NCBI GenBank assembly: GCA_023461275.1
Contig: JAEYMI010000014.1
Coordinates: 109,485 to 173,484 of the forward strand
Reading direction: 5' to 3'
DNA: 64,000 nucleotides
DNA from: Actinomycetes bacterium
GTDB lineage: Bacteria; Actinomycetota; Actinomycetes; Mycobacteriales; Mycobacteriaceae
The notes beneath the pieces are model-generated. The model searched no databases, was not told where the DNA came from, and saw only the letters and a program-made list of their open reading frames with translations. The position numbers and the translations under genes were made by a program. Shown here in pieces: positions 15,428 through 24,069 of the stretch. How positions within the stretch are numbered: the stretch's first letter is position 1; each line of letters opens with the position of its first letter.

Positions 15428-15832
15428 GTGACCGACGACAAGCCCACAGTCGGCGCCGATGCTGAGATCGTCGAATTGGCCACTCGGCTTTTCGGCTACG
15501 CGCGGACCGGAGATGCCGCGCGATTGAGCGCGTACCTCGACGCCGGAGTGCTCGCTGACCTGCGTAATCAGAGCGGCGACAGCCTGCTGATGTTGTCGGC
15601 GTATCACGGCCACGCCGACGCGGTACGTGCGTTGCTGACGCACGGCGCAACCCCTGACCTCGCCAACGACCGTGGGCAGACGCCACTGGCCGGGGCGGTG
15701 TTCAAGGGGTTCGACGACGTCGTCGACGTACTTGTCGACGCCGGTGCCGACCCGAGCGCGGGCACCCCGTCGGCGATCGACACCGCCACGATGTTCGGCC
15801 GCACCGACTATCTGTCGCGCTGGGAGAATTAG
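15428..15832 (+). CDS. Ankyrin-repeat protein
   Basis: 134 residues from GTG 15428; the upstream open frame is antisense to the septum-formation gene. It contains three to four ankyrin repeats (DSLLMLSAYHGHADAVRALL, then GQTPLAGAVFKGFDDVVDVL). Ankyrin repeats mediate protein binding, and the partner is unknown. It lies 22 bp upstream of serS and may be co-transcribed with it. The start is somewhat uncertain because the purine-rich stretch directly abuts the GTG. Confidence 0.75.
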   Translation: MTDDKPTVGADAEIVELATRLFGYARTGDAARLSAYLDAGVLADLRNQSGDSLLMLSAYHGHADAVRALLTHGATPDLANDRGQTPLAGAVFKGFDDVVDVLVDAGADPSAGTPSAIDTATMFGRTDYLSRWEN

Positions 15833-15854
15833 CACTCCAGTAGGGTTGAGAGCC

Positions 15855-17111
15855 GTGATCGACCTCAAGATTCTGCGCGATGATCCCGATCTCGTTCGTG
15901 CCTCGCAACGCACCCGTGGCGAGGACCCGGGCCTGGTCGACACCCTCCTCGACGCCGATGCGCAACGCCGCTCCGCCATTGTCGAGGCCGACGGGCTGCG
16001 AGCCGAACAGAAGACACTCGGCAAGCAGGTCGGCAAGGCCTCCGGCGACGAGAAGCAGGCGCTGCTGGCCGACGGCAAGAAGCTCGCCGAGCAGGTCAAG
16101 GCCGCTGTTGCCCGACAGTCGGCGGCCGACGAGGCGGCCACCGCGGCGCATCGCGCGATCTCCAACATCGTCGAAGCCGGGGCTCCCGCCGGCGGCGAGG
16201 ATGACTACGTGGTCCTCGAGCACGTCGGCGAGCCGCGCGACATCCCCGACGCCAAAGACCACCTCGACCTCGGTGAATCGTTGGGCCTGATCGATATGGA
16301 ACGCGGCGCCAAGGTGTCGGGGTCGCGGTTCTACTTCCTCACCGGCCAGGGCGCGATGCTGCAACTCGGCCTGCTGACGATGGCCGCGCAGAAAGCCGTC
16401 GCCAACGGTTTCACCTTGATGATCCCGCCGGTGCTGGTGCGTCCAGAAGTCATGGGCGGCACCGGATTTCTCGGCTCGCACGCCGACGAGATCTATCACC
16501 TCGAAGAAGACGACCTCTACCTGGTCGGAACCTCCGAGGTGCCGCTGGCCGGCTATCACATGGACGAGATCCTCGACCTGTCCGACGGGCCGAAACGCTA
16601 TGCGGGATGGTCGAGTTGCTTCCGACGCGAAGCCGGCAGCTACGGCAAGGACACCCGCGGCATCATCCGGGTGCACCAGTTCGACAAGGTCGAGGGCTTT
16701 GTCTACTGCAAACCCGAGGATGCCCACGCCGAGCATCAGCGACTCCTCGGCTGGGAGAAGGAGATGCTCGCCGCCATCGACGTCCCCTACCGGGTCATCG
16801 ACGTCGCCGGCGGTGACCTCGGTTCCTCGGCGGCCCGCAAATTCGACTGCGAGGCGTGGGTGCCGACGCAGCAGGCCTACCGCGAGCTGACGTCGACGTC
16901 GAACTGCACCACCTTCCAGGCGCGACGACTGTCCATCCGGTACCGCGACGAGACCGGCAGGCCGCAGACCGCGGCGACGCTCAACGGCACGCTGGCCACC
17001 ACCCGCTGGATCGTGGCGATCCTGGAGAACCATCAGCAGCCCGACGGTTCGGTGGTGCTGCCGAAGGAACTGGCCGGTTTTGTCGGCACCGAGGTGCTCG
17101 AACCACGCTGA
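15855..17111 (+). CDS. serS: Seryl-tRNA synthetase
   Basis: 418 residues from GTG 15855 (MIDLKILRDDPD). The N-terminal tRNA-binding coiled coil is at about residues 30-105. The class II catalytic core has motif 2 (SSCFRREAGSYGKDTRG) and motif 3 (NGTLATTRWIVAILENHQ). The TSEVPL segment binds serine. It charges tRNA-Ser. Position next to the Rv3835-Rv3836 homologues agrees with M. tuberculosis Rv3834c. Confidence 0.96.
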   Translation: MIDLKILRDDPDLVRASQRTRGEDPGLVDTLLDADAQRRSAIVEADGLRAEQKTLGKQVGKASGDEKQALLADGKKLAEQVKAAVARQSAADEAATAAHRAISNIVEAGAPAGGEDDYVVLEHVGEPRDIPDAKDHLDLGESLGLIDMERGAKVSGSRFYFLTGQGAMLQLGLLTMAAQKAVANGFTLMIPPVLVRPEVMGGTGFLGSHADEIYHLEEDDLYLVGTSEVPLAGYHMDEILDLSDGPKRYAGWSSCFRREAGSYGKDTRGIIRVHQFDKVEGFVYCKPEDAHAEHQRLLGWEKEMLAAIDVPYRVIDVAGGDLGSSAARKFDCEAWVPTQQAYRELTSTSNCTTFQARRLSIRYRDETGRPQTAATLNGTLATTRWIVAILENHQQPDGSVVLPKELAGFVGTEVLEPR

Positions 17112-17141
17112 GTATCGGGGTGGGCAGGCGATACTGACCCG

Positions 17142-18020
17142 ATGATCATCGGTGTCGTCGCCGCGGTACTGGCCGCGCTGGCCTACGGAACCGCCTCGGT
17201 GCTGCAGGCGCGTGGCGCCCGGCAAGCCGATCAGAGCACGGCCGACGCACACGCGGCCGACATACCCGCTCGCGGCGGTGCGCCGACGTTGCGGTCGACG
17301 GTGACCGCCATGCTGACGGCCTCGTTTCTGGCGGGCATGGTGCTCGACGCCGTCGGGTTCGTCGGAAGTCTGGTCTCGGCGCGGCTGGCGCCGCTGTTCT
17401 TGTCGCAGACCATCATCAGCGCCAATCTGATCGTGACGGCGCTGCTCGCGATCGTGGTGCTCAACACCCGCCCGTCACGCCGCGACTGGATAGCCATCGG
17501 CGTGGTGGTGGTCGCCCTGGTGATTCTCGGGGTCGCGGCGGCCGGCGAGGGTCACGGACACGACAACGCTGTGATGCACTGGGCGGTCCTGGGAGTCGGC
17601 GTGGTGCTGGTTGCGGTGGGAATCGTCACGATCCGGCTGCTGAGGGGGCGGGCGGTGTCGCTGACCGCCGGCATTCTGGGCGGCATCCTGTTCGGCGTGA
17701 TGGCGGTGGCGGTGCGCATCGCGCACGGCGTCGACCCCGTCGACCTCGCGAAACTGCTGAGCGACCCGGCGGTGTACGCCATCGTGGTGTCCGGCGTCGG
17801 CGGCTTCTACCTGTTCACCGTCGCCCTGCAGTCCGGCTCGGTCAACGGTGCGGCCGCGGCACTGGTGGTCGGGGAAACCGTGGTGCCGGGTGCGATCGGA
17901 ATCCTGCTGCTCGGTGATGCCACTCGGCCCGGGTGGGGACCCATCGCCACAATCGCGTTCGTCGCGGCGGTGGCCGGTGCGGTGACCGTCGCATTGGGTG
18001 GTTCCGCCCCGCAGGGCTGA
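17142..18020 (+). CDS. DMT/EamA-like integral membrane protein
   Basis: 292 residues, starting MIIGVVAAVLAALAYGTASVL. It has nine to ten hydrophobic helices and an overall layout like drug/metabolite transporter (EamA-type) proteins, with two repeated halves and a His/Gly-rich loop (GEGHGHDN) between them. A transport role is plausible and the substrate cannot be inferred. It is 30 bp downstream of serS on the same strand, so possibly read through from it. Confidence 0.7.
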   Translation: MIIGVVAAVLAALAYGTASVLQARGARQADQSTADAHAADIPARGGAPTLRSTVTAMLTASFLAGMVLDAVGFVGSLVSARLAPLFLSQTIISANLIVTALLAIVVLNTRPSRRDWIAIGVVVVALVILGVAAAGEGHGHDNAVMHWAVLGVGVVLVAVGIVTIRLLRGRAVSLTAGILGGILFGVMAVAVRIAHGVDPVDLAKLLSDPAVYAIVVSGVGGFYLFTVALQSGSVNGAAAALVVGETVVPGAIGILLLGDATRPGWGPIATIAFVAAVAGAVTVALGGSAPQG

Positions 18021-18055
18021 AGTGTGTCGGGCTGAGTTCGGGCGAAGGATGTCGG

Positions 18056-18116
18056 CTGGGGGGTCAGCCACCGGAGGGATGCGAAGGGGATTTCTGCATC
18101 ACTCCGGTGGCCCCCA
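18056..18116. terminator. Hairpin between the DMT-like gene and the tetR remnant
   Basis: GCCACCGGAG (18067-18076) pairs with CTCCGGTGGC (18102-18111), with G/C-rich flanks extending the stem past a small bulge. It sits between convergent genes. The right arm is inside the last codons of the tetR fragment. Confidence 0.55.
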
Positions 18117-18284
18117 GACCGACACGCACCAGGGGGGAGGAGGTGCGCAGATCGCCGAGACGGTGCCCTGTTGAAAGCCGATGGTGCCGAAGATCTCCAG
18201 CCCGGCCTCGATGAACCGGTCGCGCCGCTCAGCCTTGCGTTCGTCGGCGGAGCGGCCGCCATAAACGCGCGCGGAATCTGACAC
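18099..18284 (-). pseudogene. Truncated TetR-family regulator
   Basis: 61 codons. The first about 45 read as a TetR N-terminal helix-turn-helix (ADERKAERRDRFIEAGLEIFG, then GFQQGTVSAICA). After that the sequence becomes a proline-rich tail with no TetR character and stops. The second DNA-recognition helix and the whole ligand domain are missing, so it cannot be a working repressor. The junction runs into the hairpin at 18102-18111, suggesting a deletion that fused the gene to a terminator. It lies 12 bp after the stop of the MBL/Rieske gene. Confidence 0.7.
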
Positions 18285-18296
18285 GACGGCTCCTCG

Positions 18297-19934
18297 TCAG
18301 GTGTCGAGCCGTTGTGCGCGCAGATCGTGCCCCTTGGACGTCAGGCACCGCCCGGACGGCAGATCCCACTGCCAGCCGTGCAGGTTGCACGTCAGCTTCT
18401 CGCCTTCGACGACCCCGAATTTGTCGAGGTCGGCCTTCAGATGCGGGCAGCGACGCTGAATCTGCCAGCCGTCCTTCTCGATCGACGCCGAGTCGTCGTG
18501 TGCTTCGGAGAACCAGCCGTCGGCGTACGCGATGCGCTCGTCGGTCAGGCATTTGAAGAACGTGTACAGGAACTCGTTGTAGCCGCCGATGCGCCACGTG
18601 GTGAACCGGGTGGACAGGAAGATGGTGTTGACCCAGTCGGGCTCGTCGTCGCGCAGGACTGTCCGCACCAACTCCGGAGCGATCCGAAAACCGTAGCGGT
18701 ACTTGCCTTCTCCCTCCTTCGGCTCACGCACGATGCGATTCGGGAAGTCCAGCACCACGGTCTGGGCCTGCGGATGGGTGTCGCCGTCTTTGCTGTGGAA
18801 ATCGGGCGTGATGACCAGCCCGACCGGGTACCCGATGCCGTCGCAGATGAGATCGGATTGCGCCATGATCGGCTCGAACAGTCGCTTGAGTGGCTCGAGG
18901 AGTGGTTCTCCGTCGTCGACGGCCCAGGTGGCCTTCTGTGCGGCGATCACCGGCGCGAACTTCTCTTTCATCCGCTCCAGGTAGGCGCGCTTGTTCTCGC
19001 CGAAGACCTCGGCCGGCGGATACGGATGGCTGACCTCGTCGAGGGTCGATCCGGTGAACTCCGCCGTCGAACCCGACACCATCATCAGTCCACGATGGCG
19101 TTCGCCGTCGTCGGTGCCGTGGATGCGCATCTGTTCCAGGAAGGTCTCCTGATCGGGGAAGATCGACGTCGCATCGCCCGGCACCGGGTTGGCCGGATCG
19201 TCGATTCCCGAGCCGAAGTCGTTGAGCGCGAACAGCTCGTCGTCGAGAAACATCGGCGGACCGGCCGACGGGATGATCCAGGTGGCGCCGACCTGCTCGA
19301 TGTAGGAGCGGGCCCGGTCCATGCCGCGCTGACGCTTCTGCGCGGCGAAGTTGGACTTGGAACGCTTGGGGATATCGTAGACCATCGGGTACCAGATGGC
19401 GCCGGAATACTGCAGCATGTGCACGTCGATCTGCCCGAACTGTTCATTGATGACGTCGATATCGATCGGACGAGAGTCGTTCATGTTGAACACGGTCGTC
19501 GTACCGTCGGAGACCAGCAGGCCACTGTCGCCGATGGGGCCGTCGGCCGGGGCGCGCAGCGCGACGATCATCACCTCGAGCGAGCCCTTGTCATTGGTGA
19601 CCGTGGTCTTCACCGAGTCGGTGGTCTCGACAAACTTGGTGAAGCCGAGCGTCTCCAGTTCGCGTTTGAGATCGGGGACCGGGTAGTCGGGCAGGAGAAC
19701 GGTGGCGTCTTTGCTGATGTTCTCGCGGAGATTGCGCTTGTCGAAGTGGTCCAGGTGCAGATGCGAGACGTACAGGTAGTCACACTGCCCCAGCGCGGCC
19801 CAGTCGAGTTCGGAATTGTCCGGGAAAGGCACCCACGACGAGAAGTACGTCGGATTTGTCCACGGATCACACAGGATCGAGCCAGCGGCTGTCTCGAGGT
19901 GGAAACCGGCATGTCCGATGCTGGTGATCTGCAC
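18297..19934 (-). CDS. Metallo-beta-lactamase-fold / Rieske [2Fe-2S] fusion protein (Rv3818-like)
   Basis: 545 residues. The N-terminal MBL-fold hydrolase has the metal motif HLHLDH (His58, His60, Asp62, His63). The C-terminal Rieske domain has ligands C496-x-H498 and C516-x2-H519 (CPHLKAD, CNLHGW). The middle region (about 250-480) holds an SCP-like or structural insertion. The design recalls CMP-sialate hydroxylase/UlaG-type proteins, combining hydrolase and electron-transfer modules. The reaction is not known. A similar protein, Rv3818, lies in the matching part of the M. tuberculosis map. It is probably single-copy transcribed with the tetR remnant behind it. Confidence 0.85.
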   Translation of the reverse strand: MQITSIGHAGFHLETAAGSILCDPWTNPTYFSSWVPFPDNSELDWAALGQCDYLYVSHLHLDHFDKRNLRENISKDATVLLPDYPVPDLKRELETLGFTKFVETTDSVKTTVTNDKGSLEVMIVALRAPADGPIGDSGLLVSDGTTTVFNMNDSRPIDIDVINEQFGQIDVHMLQYSGAIWYPMVYDIPKRSKSNFAAQKRQRGMDRARSYIEQVGATWIIPSAGPPMFLDDELFALNDFGSGIDDPANPVPGDATSIFPDQETFLEQMRIHGTDDGERHRGLMMVSGSTAEFTGSTLDEVSHPYPPAEVFGENKRAYLERMKEKFAPVIAAQKATWAVDDGEPLLEPLKRLFEPIMAQSDLICDGIGYPVGLVITPDFHSKDGDTHPQAQTVVLDFPNRIVREPKEGEGKYRYGFRIAPELVRTVLRDDEPDWVNTIFLSTRFTTWRIGGYNEFLYTFFKCLTDERIAYADGWFSEAHDDSASIEKDGWQIQRRCPHLKADLDKFGVVEGEKLTCNLHGWQWDLPSGRCLTSKGHDLRAQRLDT

Positions 19935-20283
19935 GATAAGACCTTTCTGAGGCGTCGACGAGGCTATTCGCTGCCACTGCCAATCTATCGCTGCGAACCG
20001 ACGGAAGTGGAATCGTTGCGACGGCAGGCCCGCTGGGAATCAACCGGCGGGGCATGAACCCACCCCGCCCCATCGTCGACGCCGGGCGGGTGGTTGATCC
20101 AGTGCCGATGGTCCTGCGTTGGCTGACGCGACCGTCATGCAGATAGCAAAGAGCAACATTATTGGGCGGGTCGTATGCTCTCGGTGGCAAACATCAGATG
20201 CCGCTGTTCGAAACCGATAGTGTTTCGCACGAAATGAGTTCGATACGTGCGCCTGGGAGCGCGCCCAGGGTGGAGGTACCGAC
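19935..20283. other. 349-bp intergenic region upstream of the PE-PPE gene cluster
   Basis: Divergent promoter space between the MBL/Rieske gene and the first PE-PPE gene. No convincing open frame or RNA gene is present. A short hairpin CCTGGG/CCCAGG lies at 20252-20269, just before the ribosome-binding sequence GGTGGAGG of the downstream gene. No confident promoter boxes could be assigned. Confidence 0.5.
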
Positions 20284-21576
20284 ATGACCAGGTCAACCCA
20301 ACGCGGTTCGAGGCGCGCCACGTCGGCGTTGAGTCTGTTGGCAGCTTCGGCGGCCGCGATGGGCACGGTGACCTTCGCGCCCGATGCCGACGCCGCGTCG
20401 GGCTCGACGGTGCTGACCGTCTCTGGTGCCGGCTATATCCGTAATCCGATGTCGACGGAACTGCGGGGCGACCTGTGCAAGACCCCCAACGTGTGCCAAG
20501 AGGTCGCGTACCCGACCGTCGGGTTGTTCAACCAGCCGCTGATCATCGGACTGGCGAACCTGACGAAAGCGATCGACGCCACCGAAGGCCCCAAGGTGGT
20601 GATGGCCTACTCGCAGGGCGCCCTGATCGCCACGTCGTGGTTGGAGAAGAATGCCTCGTCCGCGGACTCGCCGGGCGCCGACGAGATGACCCTGGTCCTG
20701 TTCGGAAATCCCCAGCGCGGCAAGAACGGCAACGTGCCGACGCAGAACCTCGGCAGCGCCACCCCGACGGACACCAAGTACACGGTCGTCGATGTCTGCC
20801 GCCAGTACGACGGCGAATGCGATTGGCCGAACAATCCGTTCAATGGGCTCGCGCTGCTCAATGCGTTCATGGGATACACCTCGATTCACAACGACTACAC
20901 CGGCGTCGACTACAACGCCTCGGAGAACTGGGTTCAGAAGGTCGGCAACACCACCTATGTGTTGGTGCCCACCGACGGGTTGCCGCTGTTGTCGCCGCTG
21001 CGTCAGATCGGGCTCGGCGGCTTGGCCGACCAGCTGGAACCGATGCTGCGCCCGATCATCGACTCCGCCTATAACCGTTCCGGCTACAAGACCATCGGCG
21101 AGACCGGGCCGGTGGACCCGTTCCCGAGCGCTGCCGGTGACGCCCGGAGTTCGGTCGCGAGCGTGCCCGGATCCGTGTCGCGGCTGTCGGTGACCGTTCC
21201 GGCGTCGGCTGCTGTGGGGGCAGGGGGTTCTGCGACAGGGGAGCCGGCGGAACCGGTCGTGTCGTCGCCGTCTGTGGCGCCCACGGCGTCGGGTGGCTCG
21301 AATGAGTCGGATGACGCTCCGGATGCGGATGTATCGGATGCGGGTGTGTCGGCGGTGTCGTCGGAGTCCACGCACTCCGATTCCACTGACTCCGATTCCA
21401 CCCAGCCTGATTCGACCCAGCCTGATTCGACCCAGCCTGATTCGACCCGGCCTGATTCCGCCCACTCCGATTCGCCGGCGCAAACAGATGCCGCAGACTC
21501 ACCCTCGGGTGACTCGGTGTCGTCTGATGTGACGAACTCTCATACCTCGGGTCCGACAAGCGCCCCGGCCAGCTAA
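20284..21576 (+). CDS. Secreted PE-PPE-domain serine hydrolase, paralogue 1, with Ser/Thr/Asp-rich tail
   Basis: 430 residues. Signal peptide about 1-38 (ending ADA). The PE-PPE alpha/beta-hydrolase domain is at about 40-285, with nucleophile elbow MAYSQGA (Ser110), conserved Cys residues and a probable catalytic His in SIHNDYTG. The last about 140 residues are a low-complexity Ser/Thr/Asp tail with DSTQP pentads. In mycobacteria this domain sits behind PE or PPE heads, but here it is exported by a plain Sec signal. Esterase or lipase activity on envelope lipids is likely but inferred. First of three tandem paralogues. Confidence 0.83.
   Translation: MTRSTQRGSRRATSALSLLAASAAAMGTVTFAPDADAASGSTVLTVSGAGYIRNPMSTELRGDLCKTPNVCQEVAYPTVGLFNQPLIIGLANLTKAIDATEGPKVVMAYSQGALIATSWLEKNASSADSPGADEMTLVLFGNPQRGKNGNVPTQNLGSATPTDTKYTVVDVCRQYDGECDWPNNPFNGLALLNAFMGYTSIHNDYTGVDYNASENWVQKVGNTTYVLVPTDGLPLLSPLRQIGLGGLADQLEPMLRPIIDSAYNRSGYKTIGETGPVDPFPSAAGDARSSVASVPGSVSRLSVTVPASAAVGAGGSATGEPAEPVVSSPSVAPTASGGSNESDDAPDADVSDAGVSAVSSESTHSDSTDSDSTQPDSTQPDSTQPDSTRPDSAHSDSPAQTDAADSPSGDSVSSDVTNSHTSGPTSAPAS
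21373..21477. repeat. 15-bp coding tandem repeat (DSTQP pentads)
   Basis: The unit CAGCCTGATTCGACC repeats at 21403, 21418 and 21433, with a diverged fourth copy at 21448 and related flanking units. It encodes the DSTQP repeat in the tail of the first PE-PPE protein and probably expands by slippage. Confidence 0.8.
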
Positions 21577-21648
21577 TATCCTTCCTGCCCGCGTCGAAAC
21601 GGGTGGCCGCGACCGTCGCGTCGCGTGCCTGGCGAAGCGGGGGCGGTC

Positions 21649-22944
21649 ATGGGTTCAGACGAGCACGGTTCGATCGAGCACGGTTCGGTCGGGCGTGAAG
21701 AGTCGTTCTGGGACACCTTCTGGGATGACGACGAGCCGAAGCCCACGCGACGGGTCTCGACGCGACGTCGCGTGGCACGTGGAGCCGCGCTGACGGTGGC
21801 GTTGACCGCCGGCATGGTCGCGACCGCCAACGCAGCGACGGTGCTCACCGTCGCGGGCAACGGATTGCTGGTTCAGACCCCGATGACCGAGGAGCTCTAC
21901 GGGTCGGTGTGCACTGGTGAAAACACTTGCACCACAGTGCCTTACGCGAACAGTGCGATCGGCCGAGCCCCACTGGAGCAGGGGCTGGTCAACCTCGCCA
22001 AGGCGATCGACACCACGTCGGGTCCCAAGGTGGTGCTGGCCTACTCGCAGGGCGGCATGATCGCCACGATGTGGCTCACCCAGCACCGCGACGACGCGTC
22101 GGCCAACCAGACGATGTTCATCCTGTTCGGCAATCCGCAGCGGGCGCGCAATGGTCTGGGGCCTGCGTTCAACGGCAAAGACACCGCGACCCCGACGGAC
22201 ACCAAGTACAAGGTCATCGACATCTGCCGCGAGTACGACTCCGAATGCGACTGGCCCGACGACCCGTCGAATCTGCTGGCCGTCCTGAACGCGTCGTCGG
22301 GCTTTCTCACAGTGCACATGGACTACTCGAAGGTCGACGTGAACAGCCCGTCGAATTTGACGCAGACCGTCGGCAACACCACCTACGTGCTGGTCCCCAC
22401 CGACCACCTGCCGCTGCTGGAACCGTTGCGGCGCTTCGGTTTCAACGCGCTCGCCGACCGGCTCGACACCCAACTGAAGCCGATCATCGACGCCGGATAC
22501 GACCGCAGCGGATACGCGCCGCTGGGGTCGGGCACGGTGAACGGATTCCCGACGACCTCCTCGGGGTCTGCGTCGAAGACCTCGGCCTCGCCGGCCCCGT
22601 CGGCCGGTGTCGCCAAGCAGCAGACGTTGAAACAGCAGGCGTCGACGCCTACGGGTGTCGCGGGGCTCGTGTCGCCGGGGCAGCGGTCGGTCACCGTTCC
22701 CGCCGAGTCGGCCACGGGTAATACATCACCGAAGAGTGCCGATTCACCGTCGGGTACCGATGCGCCGACAGTATCGAATGCTGTTGCGGGGCAATCGACT
22801 TCGTCGACTGTAGCAACGTCGTCCGCCACCCCGTCGACATCGGATTCGCCGGGGTCCGATCCGTCGGCTCCGACCTCGTCGACTCCGGACGCAGGGACCG
22901 CCGGCAGTTCCGCACCGAAGGCGTCGACCTCCGCGACCTCGTAG
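21649..22944 (+). CDS. Secreted PE-PPE-domain serine hydrolase, paralogue 2
   Basis: 431 residues from ATG 21649, preceded by a G-rich ribosome-binding stretch. Unusually, about 45 charged residues (ESFWDTFWDDDEPKP, then an Arg cluster) precede the hydrophobic export segment (GAALTVALTAGMVATANA). The catalytic elbow is LAYSQGG and the His motif TVHMDYS. The PE-PPE domain is followed by an about 135-residue Ser/Thr/Ala/Pro tail. It is very similar in layout to paralogue 1, including the NPQRARNG and PTDTKYKVID segments. Confidence 0.83.
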   Translation: MGSDEHGSIEHGSVGREESFWDTFWDDDEPKPTRRVSTRRRVARGAALTVALTAGMVATANAATVLTVAGNGLLVQTPMTEELYGSVCTGENTCTTVPYANSAIGRAPLEQGLVNLAKAIDTTSGPKVVLAYSQGGMIATMWLTQHRDDASANQTMFILFGNPQRARNGLGPAFNGKDTATPTDTKYKVIDICREYDSECDWPDDPSNLLAVLNASSGFLTVHMDYSKVDVNSPSNLTQTVGNTTYVLVPTDHLPLLEPLRRFGFNALADRLDTQLKPIIDAGYDRSGYAPLGSGTVNGFPTTSSGSASKTSASPAPSAGVAKQQTLKQQASTPTGVAGLVSPGQRSVTVPAESATGNTSPKSADSPSGTDAPTVSNAVAGQSTSSTVATSSATPSTSDSPGSDPSAPTSSTPDAGTAGSSAPKASTSATS

Positions 22945-23161
22945 ATTCGGCGACTCGCGCGCCGAAGTGTGACGCAGGTCTCACATGGCTTGCTTGCAGT
23001 AACGAATCCGCCTCTTGAGAAGAATAAATCGCCGATTACCTCATGACGCCGGCACCGGTGTCATGGCGACCACCATCGCGTCCGGATGACCCGAGAGGCC
23101 CGGCCGGTGCAGCAACCGGCCGGTGGGTGCCGAGCGAGACAATCGAGGGGATGGACAGCCG

Positions 23162-24028
23162 ATGCTGTTGAGCACCGCGACCACGCATACACCGAAGATT
23201 CGACGATGGGCGGCCCGGCTGCTGGTCGGAACCACATTCGCGACGATGGCGGCGCTGCCGGCCGTCGGCGACGCGGGAGCCGACCCGACGTCCCCGGCGA
23301 CGGTGCTCACGCTCTCCGGCGCCACCACCCTGGTGTCGACGCCGATGGAACAGGAACTGCGTGGCGACCTTTGTCGTGCGCCCCGGACCTGCAAAAAGGT
23401 CGACTACCCGTCGAATCAGGTCGGTGGCTACACCCTGGAGATCGGGCTGGCCAACCTCGACAAGGCGATCAACGCGACCCCCGGCCCGAAGACGGTGTTC
23501 GGCTACTCGCAAGGCGCGATCATCGCGTCAATGTGGCTGCAGCAGAAGGCGGCGTCGTCGAATGTGCCGGCCGGCAGCCTGACCTTTGTGCTGGCCGGTA
23601 ACGCGCAGCGCGGCGAGAACGGCAAGATGCCGCTCACCAAGACCGGCGCGGCGACCCCGACCACCACCGGCTACAAGGTCATCGACGTCAGCCGGCAGTA
23701 CGACGGACTGTCGGATTACCCGGACAACCAGCGCAATTTCGAGGCAGTGCAGAACGCCAACGACGGGTATTCGACGGTGCACGCCGACTACACCGGGGTC
23801 AACTACAACGATCCGACGAACCTGGTGAAGAAGGTGGGCAACACCTACTACGTGGTGAACCCGACGCGCGACCTGCCGAGCCTCGACGGGTACCGCAAAT
23901 GGGGGCTGGGTTGGTACGCCGACGCCCAGCAGCCGGCGCTGAAGGCCAGGATCGACGCCGCCTACAACCGCGGGGACTATCGGACGGTCGCGCAGTTCGG
24001 GGCGCTCGATCCGTTCCCGTCGGCCTAA
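23162..24028 (+). CDS. Secreted PE-PPE-domain serine hydrolase, paralogue 3 (no tail)
   Basis: 288 residues from ATG 23162 (MLLSTATT). Signal peptide about 1-40, then a PE-PPE domain with FGYSQGA and STVHADYTG. It ends right after the DPFPS motif that closes the domain in paralogue 1, so it has no low-complexity tail. The 217-bp gap before it suggests its own promoter. Confidence 0.82.
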   Translation: MLLSTATTHTPKIRRWAARLLVGTTFATMAALPAVGDAGADPTSPATVLTLSGATTLVSTPMEQELRGDLCRAPRTCKKVDYPSNQVGGYTLEIGLANLDKAINATPGPKTVFGYSQGAIIASMWLQQKAASSNVPAGSLTFVLAGNAQRGENGKMPLTKTGAATPTTTGYKVIDVSRQYDGLSDYPDNQRNFEAVQNANDGYSTVHADYTGVNYNDPTNLVKKVGNTYYVVNPTRDLPSLDGYRKWGLGWYADAQQPALKARIDAAYNRGDYRTVAQFGALDPFPSA

Positions 24029-24069
24029 GGGTCGGCGGGTGTTCGCGGAGACCGGCTAAGCTGCACGGC

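Noticed and set aside
15702..17252. 516-codon minus-strand frame opposite serS
   Set aside because: Mirror of a high-G+C gene; the seryl-tRNA synthetase on the plus strand explains the sequence.
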